From Corynebacterium renale (GTDB lineage Bacteria; Actinomycetota; Actinomycetes; Mycobacteriales; Mycobacteriaceae): a DNA stretch of 64,000 nt. The DNA lies in NCBI RefSeq assembly GCF_002563965.1, contig NZ_PDJF01000001.1, positions 310,001 through 374,000 of the forward strand, read 5' to 3'. Below, piece after piece: positions 37,708 through 46,522 of the stretch (position 1 is its first letter; each line of letters begins with the position of its first letter). The notes below the pieces were generated by a model, which was given only the letters and a program-made list of their open reading frames with translations, was not told where the DNA came from and searched no databases. Position numbers and translations under genes: made by a program.

Positions 37708-38667
37708 ATGAAGAGCTATTCCACCGAGCAACCCTTTAAACCCGAACTCTGGGAACCGGTCCCCGGCTTCGAAGACTTCACCGACGTCACTTACCACCGG
37801 CTCAAAGGCGACAAGCGTAACGACGGCATCGTCCGCATCGCCTTCGACCGCCCGGAAGTACGCAACGCCTTCCGCCCCCACACTGTCGACGAACTTTACC
37901 GCGCGCTCGACCACGCGCGCATGACCCCCGACGTGGGCACGGTCCTCCTTACCGGCAACGGCCCCTCCACCAAAGACGGTGGCTGGGCGTTCTGCTCTGG
38001 CGGCGACCAACGCATCCGCGGGCGTTCCGGCTACCAATACGCCACCGCGCACGAACACGACGACGCCACCGCCGACGCCTCCACCGTGGACGCCGCCCGC
38101 ACCAAAGCCGAAGGCGGGCGCCTCCACATCCTCGAAGTCCAGCGCCTCATCCGCACCATGCCCAAGGTGGTTATCGCTGTAGTCAACGGCTGGGCTGCCG
38201 GCGGCGGGCACTCGCTGCACGTGGTCTGCGATATGACTATCGCCTCCCGCCAAGAGGCCCGCTTCAAGCAAACCGACGCCGACGTGGGCTCTTTCGACGC
38301 CGGTTACGGCTCCGCCTACCTAGCCAAGATGGTCGGCCAAAAATTTGCCCGCGAGATCTTCTTCCTTGGCCGCACCTACGACGCTGAGGAAATGCAGCGC
38401 ATGGGCGCCGTGAACATTGTGGCTGACCACGCAGACCTTGAGGACGAGGCCATCCAGGCCGGCCGAGAAATCAATGGCAAATCTCCGACAGCACAGCGCA
38501 TGCTCAAGTTCGCATTCAACCTCACCGACGACGGGCTCATGGGCCAGCAGGTCTTCGCCGGCGAAGCCACCCGCCTGGCCTACATGACCGACGAAGCCGT
38601 CGAAGGCCGCGATTCCTTCCTAGAAAAGCGCGACCCGGATTGGTCAGAGTTCCCGTATTACTACTAG
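37708..38667 (+). CDS. menB: 1,4-dihydroxy-2-naphthoyl-CoA synthase
   Basis: 319-residue crotonase-fold enzyme that closes the ring of OSB-CoA. Oxyanion-hole motifs WAFCSGGDQRIRG and GWAAGGGHSLHVVCDMT are present, as is QTDADVGSFDAGYGS, and the C-terminus ends in FPYYY as in other MenB proteins. It begins 44 bp after the CAP gene. Confidence 0.96.
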   Translation: MKSYSTEQPFKPELWEPVPGFEDFTDVTYHRLKGDKRNDGIVRIAFDRPEVRNAFRPHTVDELYRALDHARMTPDVGTVLLTGNGPSTKDGGWAFCSGGDQRIRGRSGYQYATAHEHDDATADASTVDAARTKAEGGRLHILEVQRLIRTMPKVVIAVVNGWAAGGGHSLHVVCDMTIASRQEARFKQTDADVGSFDAGYGSAYLAKMVGQKFAREIFFLGRTYDAEEMQRMGAVNIVADHADLEDEAIQAGREINGKSPTAQRMLKFAFNLTDDGLMGQQVFAGEATRLAYMTDEAVEGRDSFLEKRDPDWSEFPYYY

Positions 38668-39343
38668 GTAAAGAGGGCGGGGCATTTAATCGGTAGCAAG
38701 CTAATCACCCCATTTCTTGTGGTCATTCTCAACCAACAGGATGTGGTACTTGATTTTCATTCCGTGCCGCATACACTGGTTTTCGATAGCTAGGGCTGAA
38801 ATAGTGCCCCGAGCGTCAACCGCTCTGAGGGCCTTGCCAATTGGCAAGGCCCTTATTCGTTTATCAACGCAATCTTCCAGGCAATTCGCCTGGCCTATAC
38901 AGCTGAGATTGGCGAGCCTGGCACCTCTGTCCCACGAGCAACGAAGCCGACGTGCAATCTCGCCTTTCTCGCATCACGCAGGATTACGCTGCCACACCAT
39001 GCAAGTTAAAGATGTGTCCCACAGTGGTATCCCCACAATCGCGCCACCCCGCCCGGGCGACCGCGTGCGCGCTCCACACGAACACAGACGCTACCGATGA
39101 AGCCCCACGGTTGTTAACCTAAAGTTCACTTCCCTATTACCTGTTGGATTTTTAAGTATCTTCCAGAAGAATTCCCCCTTAACACCCCCGTCGAAAGCTG
39201 CGAATCCGCTGGACATTACTTGACGGCGTCCCATCATTGGCCACAACCCCGTACATCAAACCACCCCTTAACGGGGTTAGACTCAAAAATTTGAAGACGG
39301 AAACGATTTCGTTTTTTACCCCTGGCCTGCGAAACTAGCCGCT
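38668..39343. other. 676-bp intergenic region between menB and the Pit gene
   Basis: No convincing gene is seen. It contains the palindromic hairpin at 38828-38853, and upstream of the Pit gene an AT-rich stretch (39110-39160) with GTTAACCTAAAGTTCACTT that could hold promoter or phosphate-control sequences, though no consensus box can be confirmed by eye. Confidence 0.6.
38828..38853. terminator. 26-bp perfect palindrome, likely bidirectional terminator
   Basis: AGGGCCTTGCCAA and its exact complement are adjacent. As RNA this folds into a stem with an AATT loop, followed on the plus strand by TTATTCGTTT. It lies 160 bp after menB. Confidence 0.6.
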
Positions 39344-40504
39344 GTGACGGAACTGCTCATCCTATTCATCGTGATCGCCACCGCGTTGGTGTTCGACTTC
39401 ACGAACGGTTTCCATGACACCGGCAACGCGATGGCTACCTCCATCGCCACAGGCGCCCTCAAACCCCGAGTGGCGGTCGGCTTGTCAGCAATCTTGAACC
39501 TCGTCGGCGCATTTTTGTCGGTGGAGGTGGCAACCACAGTGGCCAAAGGCATCGTTGACCTCGATCAATTCGACCTCACCGATGCGTACGATTCCCACAA
39601 ACTTCTCCTCGTCGTTTTTGCAGGCCTCATAGGCGCAATTGTGTGGAATGTCCTGACCTGGCTTTTCGGTATGCCAAGCTCCTCCTCGCACGCGCTGTTC
39701 GGTGGCCTGATCGGTGCGGCGCTGTGCTCCCTGGGCCTCGACGGCGTGGTCTGGGGCGGAGTTATTTCCAAGGTTGTGATCCCCGCAGTCGCTGCCCCGG
39801 TGGTCGCCGGCCTCGTCGCTGCGCTGGGCACATTCTTGGTGTACGCCCTCACCCAGGCGCTGCCTCACAAGCGCACGGAGGAGAAATTCCGCTGGGGCCA
39901 GATTTGTTCGGCGTCCCTGGTTTCGCTCGCGCACGGTACTAACGATGCACAGAAGACCATGGGCGTGATTTTCTTGTCGCTGGTTGCAACGGGCCACCTG
40001 CACCCGGAGGATCATATTCCGTTCTGGGTGAAGGCAGCATGTGCCATCGCGATCGCCTTGGGCACGTACACGGGCGGCTGGCGTGTGATTCGCACGCTGG
40101 GCAAGGGCCTGGTGGAAATTTCTGCACCGCAGGGTATGGCGGCGGAGGCGTCGTCGGCAGCCATCATTTTGACCTCGTCTCACTTCGGCATGGCGCTATC
40201 CACCACCCACGTCGCGACGGGTTCGATCATGGGTTCCGGTGTAGGCCACCCAGGCGCGAAGGTCCGTTGGTCACTGGCTGGACGCATGGCTATCGCCTGG
40301 ATCGTGACACTCCCAGCTGCGGCGGCCGTCGGAGCTGCTCTGTGGTGGCTTTCCCACGAGGTTGGCCTGGTCACGAATGAGATGACGGGCGTCCTCGTAG
40401 CCTTCGCGGTGCTGTTGATTCTGCTGGCATGGATTTTCATCCGTTCCCTGCGCGCGCCGGTCAACCCGGACAATGTCAATGATGAGTGGCAGGAGGCCAA
40501 ATAA
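39344..40504 (+). CDS. Pit-family inorganic phosphate transporter
   Basis: 386 residues from a GTG start. The PHO4/Pit signature repeats GFHDTGNAMATSIATGAL (about 22-40) and GTNDAQKTMG (about 200) are intact, with about ten membrane helices. Low-affinity uptake of metal-phosphate by proton symport is the family function. The stop overlaps the next start (TAATG), so the small membrane protein is co-expressed. Confidence 0.94.
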   Translation: MTELLILFIVIATALVFDFTNGFHDTGNAMATSIATGALKPRVAVGLSAILNLVGAFLSVEVATTVAKGIVDLDQFDLTDAYDSHKLLLVVFAGLIGAIVWNVLTWLFGMPSSSSHALFGGLIGAALCSLGLDGVVWGGVISKVVIPAVAAPVVAGLVAALGTFLVYALTQALPHKRTEEKFRWGQICSASLVSLAHGTNDAQKTMGVIFLSLVATGHLHPEDHIPFWVKAACAIAIALGTYTGGWRVIRTLGKGLVEISAPQGMAAEASSAAIILTSSHFGMALSTTHVATGSIMGSGVGHPGAKVRWSLAGRMAIAWIVTLPAAAAVGAALWWLSHEVGLVTNEMTGVLVAFAVLLILLAWIFIRSLRAPVNPDNVNDEWQEAK

Positions 40505-40791
40505 TGGATTTCTGGGCAATGGGTAAATCGCTTCTCGACGTCCTCATCGTCGGCCTCATCCTCGGCACCGGCCTGCCCGCCCTCTTTGCCTTGGGCATCC
40601 GGTGGACCACCCCGTCGGGACCGGAGCACGCTGCCCCGGGTGAAGATCCTGGCCGACGCCACTTCACCAACAAGCCGTTGGGCTACCTGTGCTTTGCCAT
40701 CATCGCGGCGGCCGTGCTCTTTGGCATCCTGTGGATTACAAAGTCCACGATCCACCAGTACTTTGGATGGGACATCTTCGGTACTCACTAA
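40504..40791 (+). CDS. small membrane protein co-translated with the Pit transporter
   Basis: 95 residues from the ATG overlapping the Pit stop. Two hydrophobic helices (about 8-30 and 58-82) flank a polar loop with TPSGPEHAAPGEDPG. The coupling to the Pit gene suggests a partner or stability role; no family function is known. Confidence 0.8.
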   Translation: MDFWAMGKSLLDVLIVGLILGTGLPALFALGIRWTTPSGPEHAAPGEDPGRRHFTNKPLGYLCFAIIAAAVLFGILWITKSTIHQYFGWDIFGTH

Positions 40792-40801
40792 GCTAAGCAG
40801 T

Positions 40802-41893
40802 ATGCGCACTTTGGAAGTACTGCTTATCGACGACCCCCTGTCGGCCCTCCCCCACATCGAGGAGGCCCTGGAGGGTCGTCGTTCTTTTCTGCCCGTTCCC
40901 GCCCACGACCCCAACCGGGCGGGACTTCTGCGTACCACCCAACGGGCCGGCGAACCAATTGAAGAAGACGTTGCACTTGTCATGTGCACGTCCGGTTCGA
41001 CGGGCACCCCAAAAGGCGCGCTGCTCTCTGCACAAAATCTGCGCGCCTCGGTGCAGGCCACCGCTGAAATCATCGGGCAAGGCTCCTGGGTGTTGGCTAT
41101 GCCGGCGCACTACATCGCCGGGATGCAGGTTCTGGTGCGCTCAGTTTTAGCCGGCACGACCCCGCAGGTCCTCGATGTGCGTGGCGGATTTTCTATCCCG
41201 GACTTCGCTCGCTTGCGCGGCGACTACGTCTCGCTGACCCCTATGCAATTGCTCAAGGCCATGGACTACCTCGACGGTATCGAAGCACTGCGCGAATACA
41301 AGGCCGTGCTCGTCGGCGGGGCGGGTATCCCCGATGACGCGCTGCGCGCGGCCAAGGAGCTGGGCATTACCGTGGTGACTACCTACGGAGCCTCCGAAAC
41401 CGCAGGCGGATGCGTGTACAACGGATACCCGATTCCCGGCGCGCATGTAGCTTTGGACGGGCAGCGCGTGGTCCTATCCGGGCCGATGGTCGCACGCGGT
41501 TACCGCACCCCCGACCCCGCGCTCCAAGACGGCACGTTCTACACCTCGGATGCTGGCCAGCTTATCGACGGCCGCCTGGAAATCTTGGGCCGCATGGACA
41601 CCATCATTGATTCAGGCGGGGTGAAGGTCCATCCGGAGGTCGTCGAGAAGCATCTTTTGAACGTGGATGGGGTCAGTGCCGCAGCTGTTGTGGGCATCCC
41701 AGATCCACGCCTGGGCACGGCCGTGGCCTGCGGTTATGAGGGCACGGCGTCCCCGCTGGAGGTTATTGCCGCGCTCAACGATGCCGAGCTGCCGGCCTGG
41801 GAGATTCCGCGCGAGATTCGGCAGATGGAGTTACCGAAGTTGTCGTCCGGGAAGGTGGACCGGCTGAAATTGCAGCAGGTGTTAGCAGGCTAA
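40802..41893 (+). CDS. menE: o-succinylbenzoate-CoA ligase
   Basis: 363 residues from the ATG at 40802. AMP-forming acyl-CoA synthetase with CTSGSTGTPKGALLS (about 62-77), TTYGASETAGG, YTSDAGQLIDGRLEILGRMD and the C-terminal catalytic Lys in LSSGKVDRLK. The N-terminal ~80 residues of longer ligases are absent, as in other actinobacterial MenE proteins. The ribosome site is weak. It activates OSB for MenB. Confidence 0.93.
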   Translation: MRTLEVLLIDDPLSALPHIEEALEGRRSFLPVPAHDPNRAGLLRTTQRAGEPIEEDVALVMCTSGSTGTPKGALLSAQNLRASVQATAEIIGQGSWVLAMPAHYIAGMQVLVRSVLAGTTPQVLDVRGGFSIPDFARLRGDYVSLTPMQLLKAMDYLDGIEALREYKAVLVGGAGIPDDALRAAKELGITVVTTYGASETAGGCVYNGYPIPGAHVALDGQRVVLSGPMVARGYRTPDPALQDGTFYTSDAGQLIDGRLEILGRMDTIIDSGGVKVHPEVVEKHLLNVDGVSAAAVVGIPDPRLGTAVACGYEGTASPLEVIAALNDAELPAWEIPREIRQMELPKLSSGKVDRLKLQQVLAG

Positions 41894-41985
41894 ATCTTCT
41901 TCAGTCTTGTCTCCCCCCCTCTTCCATGTAACGTGGCTCATATCTCGACTGTGGTTGTACCCCTTAGTGAAAATGAGGTCACGGC

Positions 41986-42444
41986 ATGCCGGAACACATG
42001 AAAAAGCCTCTATTCGGAACTATCGCTATCACTTGTTTACTTGCAACCGCGGGGTGTGGGACACAAGTTACCCCGCTGACGCAGGCGGCCCTCGACGGTG
42101 AACCTTTTACCGTCGAGCAGGCCCTAGGCGATTCCGTTGTTAGCGCGTACGCGTTCTGCCCCTATACTTCCAAAGAACTCGGCGAACAGCTTGGCTTCAA
42201 CGCTGACGATTTTTATGGCATCGATGACAATCCACAGGCTTGGGAAACCGAAACGGGCATCGGCGTCCTTTTCGAAGACGGCTCCTCACAGGTGGAGTGG
42301 TTTGACCCGCGTGAGGTCAGCGCCTGCGAGGACAGAATGCAAACAGGTACGGAGATTGATGCGGGGTCCCCAATTACTGTGCATAAAGAATCCAGAGAAT
42401 TCGCTAATGGGACGACCAGCGAAGTGGCTGTCCTGAAATACTAG
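41986..42444 (+). CDS. small lipoprotein of unknown function
   Basis: 152 residues with the lipobox LLATAGC (Cys at about 24). GAGG seven bases upstream favours the first ATG over a second at 41998. The acidic mature part contains two further Cys (AFCPYTSK and EVSACEDR) that could form a disulfide. No family recognised. It stands between menE and menA but is not clearly linked to them. Confidence 0.75.
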   Translation: MPEHMKKPLFGTIAITCLLATAGCGTQVTPLTQAALDGEPFTVEQALGDSVVSAYAFCPYTSKELGEQLGFNADDFYGIDDNPQAWETETGIGVLFEDGSSQVEWFDPREVSACEDRMQTGTEIDAGSPITVHKESREFANGTTSEVAVLKY

Positions 42445-42547
42445 TACCCCACACTGGGCCCTTTAGGGTGCCCGAAAGCCACTTCCATGCTCCGCATCTG
42501 GCACAGTAGATAGGTTGGAACTACAGCAGATTGTGGAGGCATAACTG

Positions 42548-43417
42548 GTGGCAACATTCGCTCAGTGGAAAGAGGGCGCACGCCCGCATACGTGGGCTAA
42601 CGCGTGGGCACCCGTCATCGTTGGTTCAGCAGCCGCATACTACAACGGGGAATTCTCCTGGTGGCGTGGCCTGCTGGCACTGATCGTGTCGTGGGCGCTC
42701 ATCATCGGGGTGAATTTCTCCAACGACTATTCCGACGGCATCCGCGGCACCGATGAAGACCGCACCGGCCCACTCCGCCTTACGGGCTCGGGGCTCGCCG
42801 CACCAGAAACAGTGAAGCGTGCTGCATTCATCTGCTTCGGCGTGGCAGCACTCGCCGGAATTGTGCTGGCTATCGACGTCGCATGGTGGCTGATCCTGGT
42901 GGGCATGTTCTGCATCGCTGGCGCCTGGTTCTACACCGGCGGTAAAAATCCCTACGGTTACCGGGGCTTCGGCGAAGTGGCGGTCTTCATTTTCTTCGGG
43001 CTCATCGCTGTTCTGGGCACCGAGTTCATCCACCGCGGAAAACTGTCGTGGGTAGGCCTGGCCTGCGCCGTGGGCGTCGGCGCGATCTCGGCGGGAGTGA
43101 ACCTGGCGAACAATCTGCGCGACATCCCCACCGACCAGGCAAGTGGCAAGATTACGCTCGCCGTCACGCTTGGCGACGCCCGCACCCGCCTGGTCTACTG
43201 CCTCCTGGTAGCAACGCCGTTTATCATGTCCATCCTGTTAGCTTTCGCCAGCCCGTGGACGTTGCTCAGTTTCGCCGCGCTGGCCCTGGTACTGCCCGCT
43301 GCGCGTCCGGTTGTCCGGGGCGTAACCGGCAAAGCTTTGATCCCCGTCATCGGAGCGACGGGCAAAGCCATGCTCGCCTGGGCTGTACTCACCGCCCTAG
43401 GCCTGGTCTTGGGCTAG
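42548..43417 (+). CDS. menA: 1,4-dihydroxy-2-naphthoate polyprenyltransferase
   Basis: 289-residue UbiA-superfamily membrane enzyme from a GTG start with GGAGG eight bases upstream. The two Asp-rich motifs are present (NFSNDYSDGIRGTDEDR near 58-75 and NNLRDIPTDQASGK near 185-198), with about eight membrane helices. It attaches the polyprenyl tail to DHNA to make demethylmenaquinone. A strong terminator follows. Confidence 0.95.
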   Translation: MATFAQWKEGARPHTWANAWAPVIVGSAAAYYNGEFSWWRGLLALIVSWALIIGVNFSNDYSDGIRGTDEDRTGPLRLTGSGLAAPETVKRAAFICFGVAALAGIVLAIDVAWWLILVGMFCIAGAWFYTGGKNPYGYRGFGEVAVFIFFGLIAVLGTEFIHRGKLSWVGLACAVGVGAISAGVNLANNLRDIPTDQASGKITLAVTLGDARTRLVYCLLVATPFIMSILLAFASPWTLLSFAALALVLPAARPVVRGVTGKALIPVIGATGKAMLAWAVLTALGLVLG

Positions 43418-43507
43418 TTTCCGGGACCGAAGGCGGCTCCGAAGGAATTCTGGAATACCTCTCTACGAAGTACATCGCACGCCCGTAGCGGTGAAGCGCT
43501 GTCCGTT

Positions 43508-43546
43508 GGCCCCCGTTTCCCCTGTTCGGCAGGAAGAGCGGGGGCC
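43508..43546 (+). terminator. terminator after menA
   Basis: GGCCCCCG (43508-43515) and CGGGGGCC (43539-43546) with additional pairing inside (CCT/AGG), followed by GATTTCTATT. It lies 91 bp beyond menA. Confidence 0.7.
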
Positions 43547-43555
43547 GATTTCTAT

Positions 43556-43607
43556 TACACTGTAAATTTCTCCTGAATATAGAAATATTTCTAGTACACT
43601 GTAAATT
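43556..43607 (+). promoter_or_regulatory. direct-repeat promoter region of the DUF4143 ATPase gene
   Basis: The 13-mer TACACTGTAAATT occurs at 43556-43568 and again at 43595-43607, directly touching the ATG at 43608. Each copy holds a -10-like TACACT; the second would start the transcript at the ATG, making it leaderless, and no ribosome site is present. Between them lies the perfect palindrome TAGAAATATTTCTA (43580-43593), a likely operator. Confidence 0.6.
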
Positions 43608-44816
43608 ATGAAAGATTTGGTCCCGCGTAAGCGCTATCTCGACGAACTGACGACACACGTCGATGCTGACATCGTCAGAATCATCACTGGCGTTCGGCGT
43701 TGTGGCAAATCTTCATTGCTAGAAATGTATCGGCGACATCTTTTGGCTCACGGCGCCACACATGAGCAGATAGTCAGCATTAATTTCGAAGACTTTGCTA
43801 ACGACACTCTCCGGGATCCCCACACCTTTCACGACTATGTGAAGCAACGAGTTGCAGAGGGCGCCACGTATCTCCACGTGGATGAAGTTCAGGAACTGAG
43901 CGAATGGCCCCGGGTTATCAATTCACTACGCACCACCACTGACTTGGAAATTATCGTTACCGGTTCTAACGCTTCAATTTTCGCCAGCAAAGACGCTACC
44001 TATATGGCAGGGCGATACCTCCAGCTCGATATGTTTCCTTTGTCGCTCGCAGAATTTCGCGACTTCACCGGAACAGCAGGTAGCCTGGCGGAGTCATATG
44101 TGGAGCTCCTGAAAAACGGGTCACTGCCTGGCGTCGTTACGCTTTCCGACGACCGACTTACCCGCCAGTTCAACTCCGCAGTTTTCGACTCAATCTTCAC
44201 ACGCGACATCACCATCGCCGGCGACGTCCGCGATACCGAAATCTTTCTCCGCATCGCCCGCTACATCTTTGACAACGCAGGGTCACCCGTAGCCGTTTCC
44301 AAGATTGCCGGCACACTGACCTCCAGCGGGCACAAAGTAAACCATGGGACCGTTGACCGTTACCTCAGTCTGATGCGTAACGCCCACCTCATTTATCCCT
44401 GCTACAGGTACGACATTCGTGGTCGAGAGTGGCTGCGCACGAATCCAAAGTTCTACTGGGTTGATCCCGGGCTACGCAACGCGCTCCTCGGCTCCTCGTT
44501 TACATCAAACCGTGGCCACGACTTAGAGAATATGGTTTATCTAGAGTTACTACGTCGCGGGTGGGAGGTATCCACCGGAAAGACAGCAACAGGGGAAATT
44601 GATTTCGTCGCGCAACAAGGTGAAGACACCAGATACATCCAGGTGGCGCTGCACACCATGGACGACGCAACTCTCAGCCGTGAAGTAAACGCCTTCAACG
44701 GGCTACCGGCCGGCGCACGGTGCTACCTCATCACCACCGATACCGTGCCACCTTCGGTAGAACATATCGAACACGTCGACGCCTTCGCGTTCCTGGCCGG
44801 AGCAGAACTGAAGTAA
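43608..44816 (+). CDS. AAA-type ATPase with DUF4143 domain
   Basis: 402 residues. N-terminal ATPase with Walker A TGVRRCGKSSLLEMY (about 27-41), Walker B YLHVDEVQE and sensor VTGSNASIFA, a winged-helix middle part, and a C-terminal DUF4143 domain with a PDDEXK-like core (EIDFVAQQ...YIQVAL). The substrate is unknown; the family is widespread, often as single genes that come and go between strains. Base composition is more AT-rich than its neighbours and it has its own leaderless promoter, which suggests acquisition. It is placed between menA and an AEC carrier. Confidence 0.85.
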   Translation: MKDLVPRKRYLDELTTHVDADIVRIITGVRRCGKSSLLEMYRRHLLAHGATHEQIVSINFEDFANDTLRDPHTFHDYVKQRVAEGATYLHVDEVQELSEWPRVINSLRTTTDLEIIVTGSNASIFASKDATYMAGRYLQLDMFPLSLAEFRDFTGTAGSLAESYVELLKNGSLPGVVTLSDDRLTRQFNSAVFDSIFTRDITIAGDVRDTEIFLRIARYIFDNAGSPVAVSKIAGTLTSSGHKVNHGTVDRYLSLMRNAHLIYPCYRYDIRGREWLRTNPKFYWVDPGLRNALLGSSFTSNRGHDLENMVYLELLRRGWEVSTGKTATGEIDFVAQQGEDTRYIQVALHTMDDATLSREVNAFNGLPAGARCYLITTDTVPPSVEHIEHVDAFAFLAGAELK

Positions 44817-44847
44817 CCACGCTACCCCTGGACTACAGTTCTTCTCT

Positions 44848-45756
44848 GTGCTTGGTGTCATAACTGGTTTTGCAATTATCCTGTCGGTCATTTTCGTGGG
44901 CTACCTGCTGGGTAAAGCCCGCGTCTTCGCCGGCGATCAGGAGCGCCTGGCACTGAACCGGGTGGCGTTCTTCGCCGCGACCCCGGCGCTGATTTTCACG
45001 GTCGTGGCGGAATCGAACCCGGAGGAACTCTTCTCCCCCGTTATCGGCGTAAGCGTTGTGGCGATCGCGGGCACCGCGGCCATCTACGTTGCGCTCAGTC
45101 GCATTTTCTTCCCCCGCGACCTTGCGACAACAGCCACGGGGGCGGCGTCGGCAAGCTACGTGAACTCCAACAACATTGGCCTGCCGGTGAGCATGTACGT
45201 CATCGGCACTGGCGCATACGTGGCCCCGATTCTTGTGATCCAGATGGTGATTCTCACCCCAATCCTGCTGGCGATGCTCGACCGTGGCAAAACGTGGCAG
45301 GCCATCCGCAACGCGCTATTCAGCCCACTCGTTGTCATGAGCGCCCTCGGCCTCGTGGTCTGCCTGACCGGGTGGACCGTCCCCGAACCAGTCATGGCGC
45401 CGCTGAAAATCCTGGGTGGTGCGTCCATCCCCATGATTTTGATGAGTTTCGGCGCATCACTGACCACCCAAAAAATGCTGGACACCCCCTCTGAACGGCC
45501 GGTTATTGTGACATCGACCGTCGTGAAGCTGGTTGTCATGCCTGCACTGGCTGCAGCGATCGGCTGGGCGGTCGGTTTGCGTGACGACGCCCTCTACGCC
45601 GCAGTCATCCTCGCAGCACTACCCACCGCACAGAACGTGTACAACTACGCCGCCACCTACCAGCGGGGAACGATCGTGGCGCGCGACACCGTCTTCCTCA
45701 CAACATTCCTAGCACTGCCGATCATGCTGGTCATCGCACTATTGTTCGGGCGTTAA
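44848..45756 (+). CDS. AEC-family (auxin efflux carrier-like) transporter
   Basis: 302 residues from a GTG start, with ten predicted membrane helices in two sets of five and a central loop, as in the AEC family. Bacterial members export small organic acids such as malate or malonate; the substrate here is unknown. Its TAA overlaps the convergent DUF4229 stop by four bases. Confidence 0.87.
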   Translation: MLGVITGFAIILSVIFVGYLLGKARVFAGDQERLALNRVAFFAATPALIFTVVAESNPEELFSPVIGVSVVAIAGTAAIYVALSRIFFPRDLATTATGAASASYVNSNNIGLPVSMYVIGTGAYVAPILVIQMVILTPILLAMLDRGKTWQAIRNALFSPLVVMSALGLVVCLTGWTVPEPVMAPLKILGGASIPMILMSFGASLTTQKMLDTPSERPVIVTSTVVKLVVMPALAAAIGWAVGLRDDALYAAVILAALPTAQNVYNYAATYQRGTIVARDTVFLTTFLALPIMLVIALLFGR

Positions 45757-46088
45757 CGCTCCGAGAGCTCCTGGGCGATCCACTCCTTGCGGTCCTTACG
45801 GCGCTGATTCCACGCCGCCACCGCGGCGTTGGCTTCCAGACGCATCGTCGGGAAAGTGAGCATCGACAGTGGGAACGCCACGATAAGTGCCAGCAGGGCG
45901 CTCATCACCAATGGCACCGGCGCGCCGATGAGGACAGCCGCCACCTGAATGATGACCGTCAGCACGATAAACAGGCCGAGGCGGGCCAAGCCGTACTTAG
46001 CCAGGGCCTTGTTCGCCTGGCTGCGCAACTCCTTATCGGAGGACTCATCCGGGTGCTGGGACTCTAGGTTTTCGGTATTCTCGGACAC
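45753..46088 (-). CDS. DUF4229 membrane protein
   Basis: 111 residues: an acidic N-terminus (about 1-25), two membrane helices (about 35-75) and a basic C-terminus with NQRRKDRKEW. The helix pair and the motif KYGLARLGLF fit DUF4229, common in corynebacteria and mycobacteria. Function unknown. It is divergent from the next gene across a 62-bp gap. Confidence 0.75.
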   Translation of the reverse strand: MSENTENLESQHPDESSDKELRSQANKALAKYGLARLGLFIVLTVIIQVAAVLIGAPVPLVMSALLALIVAFPLSMLTFPTMRLEANAAVAAWNQRRKDRKEWIAQELSER

Positions 46089-46150
46089 CCCACCTACCGT
46101 AGTCGAACCGCGTATCCTTAACTATTAGGACTTTTCACAAGGAGGAATTC

Positions 46151-46516
46151 ATGGGCCGCCTGGTTTTATTACTGCTGATCATCGTCGCCGCCGTACTGGT
46201 GTGGAAAGCATTCGGCCCAGGTTCACGCAACCGTAACCAGATGGGCGCGCAGCAACCGCAACGTCAGATCAAGGGCCCTGACGACGATGAAGAATTCCTC
46301 TGGAACCTAGAAAAGAACCAGTTCAAGCAGCGGCGCGCCGCCGAAGAAGCCGCAAAAGAAGAAGAGGAGCGCATCCGCCGGGCCCGGAAGCGCTACGGCA
46401 CAGACGGCACAGACGGCACAGACGGCTCCCGCGGCCCAGGCGGCTCAGGCAGCGAGGGCGGTGAGGGCCCCGATGCCACCGGCGGCGCCGACCCGACCCT
46501 GCCACCCAAGCATTAA
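46151..46516 (+). CDS. small membrane-anchored protein with charged tail and GTD repeats
   Basis: 121 residues with a strong AAGGAGGA ribosome site. One N-terminal helix (about 3-18), a long charged helix rich in Glu, Lys and Arg (about 40-80) and a Gly/Asp-rich tail containing GTDGTDGTDG. The tail is coded by three 9-bp tandem units. No family recognised. Confidence 0.7.
   Translation: MGRLVLLLLIIVAAVLVWKAFGPGSRNRNQMGAQQPQRQIKGPDDDEEFLWNLEKNQFKQRRAAEEAAKEEEERIRRARKRYGTDGTDGTDGSRGPGGSGSEGGEGPDATGGADPTLPPKH
46397..46423. repeat. 9-bp tandem repeat, 3 units
   Basis: Three exact GGCACAGAC units inside the gene at 46151-46516, coding GTD x3 in frame. Confidence 0.9.
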
Positions 46517-46522
46517 CAGCTG

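Noticed and set aside
38717-39100. 127-codon open frame after menB
   Set aside because: It crosses the palindromic terminator, has no ribosome site and unlike composition to real genes nearby.
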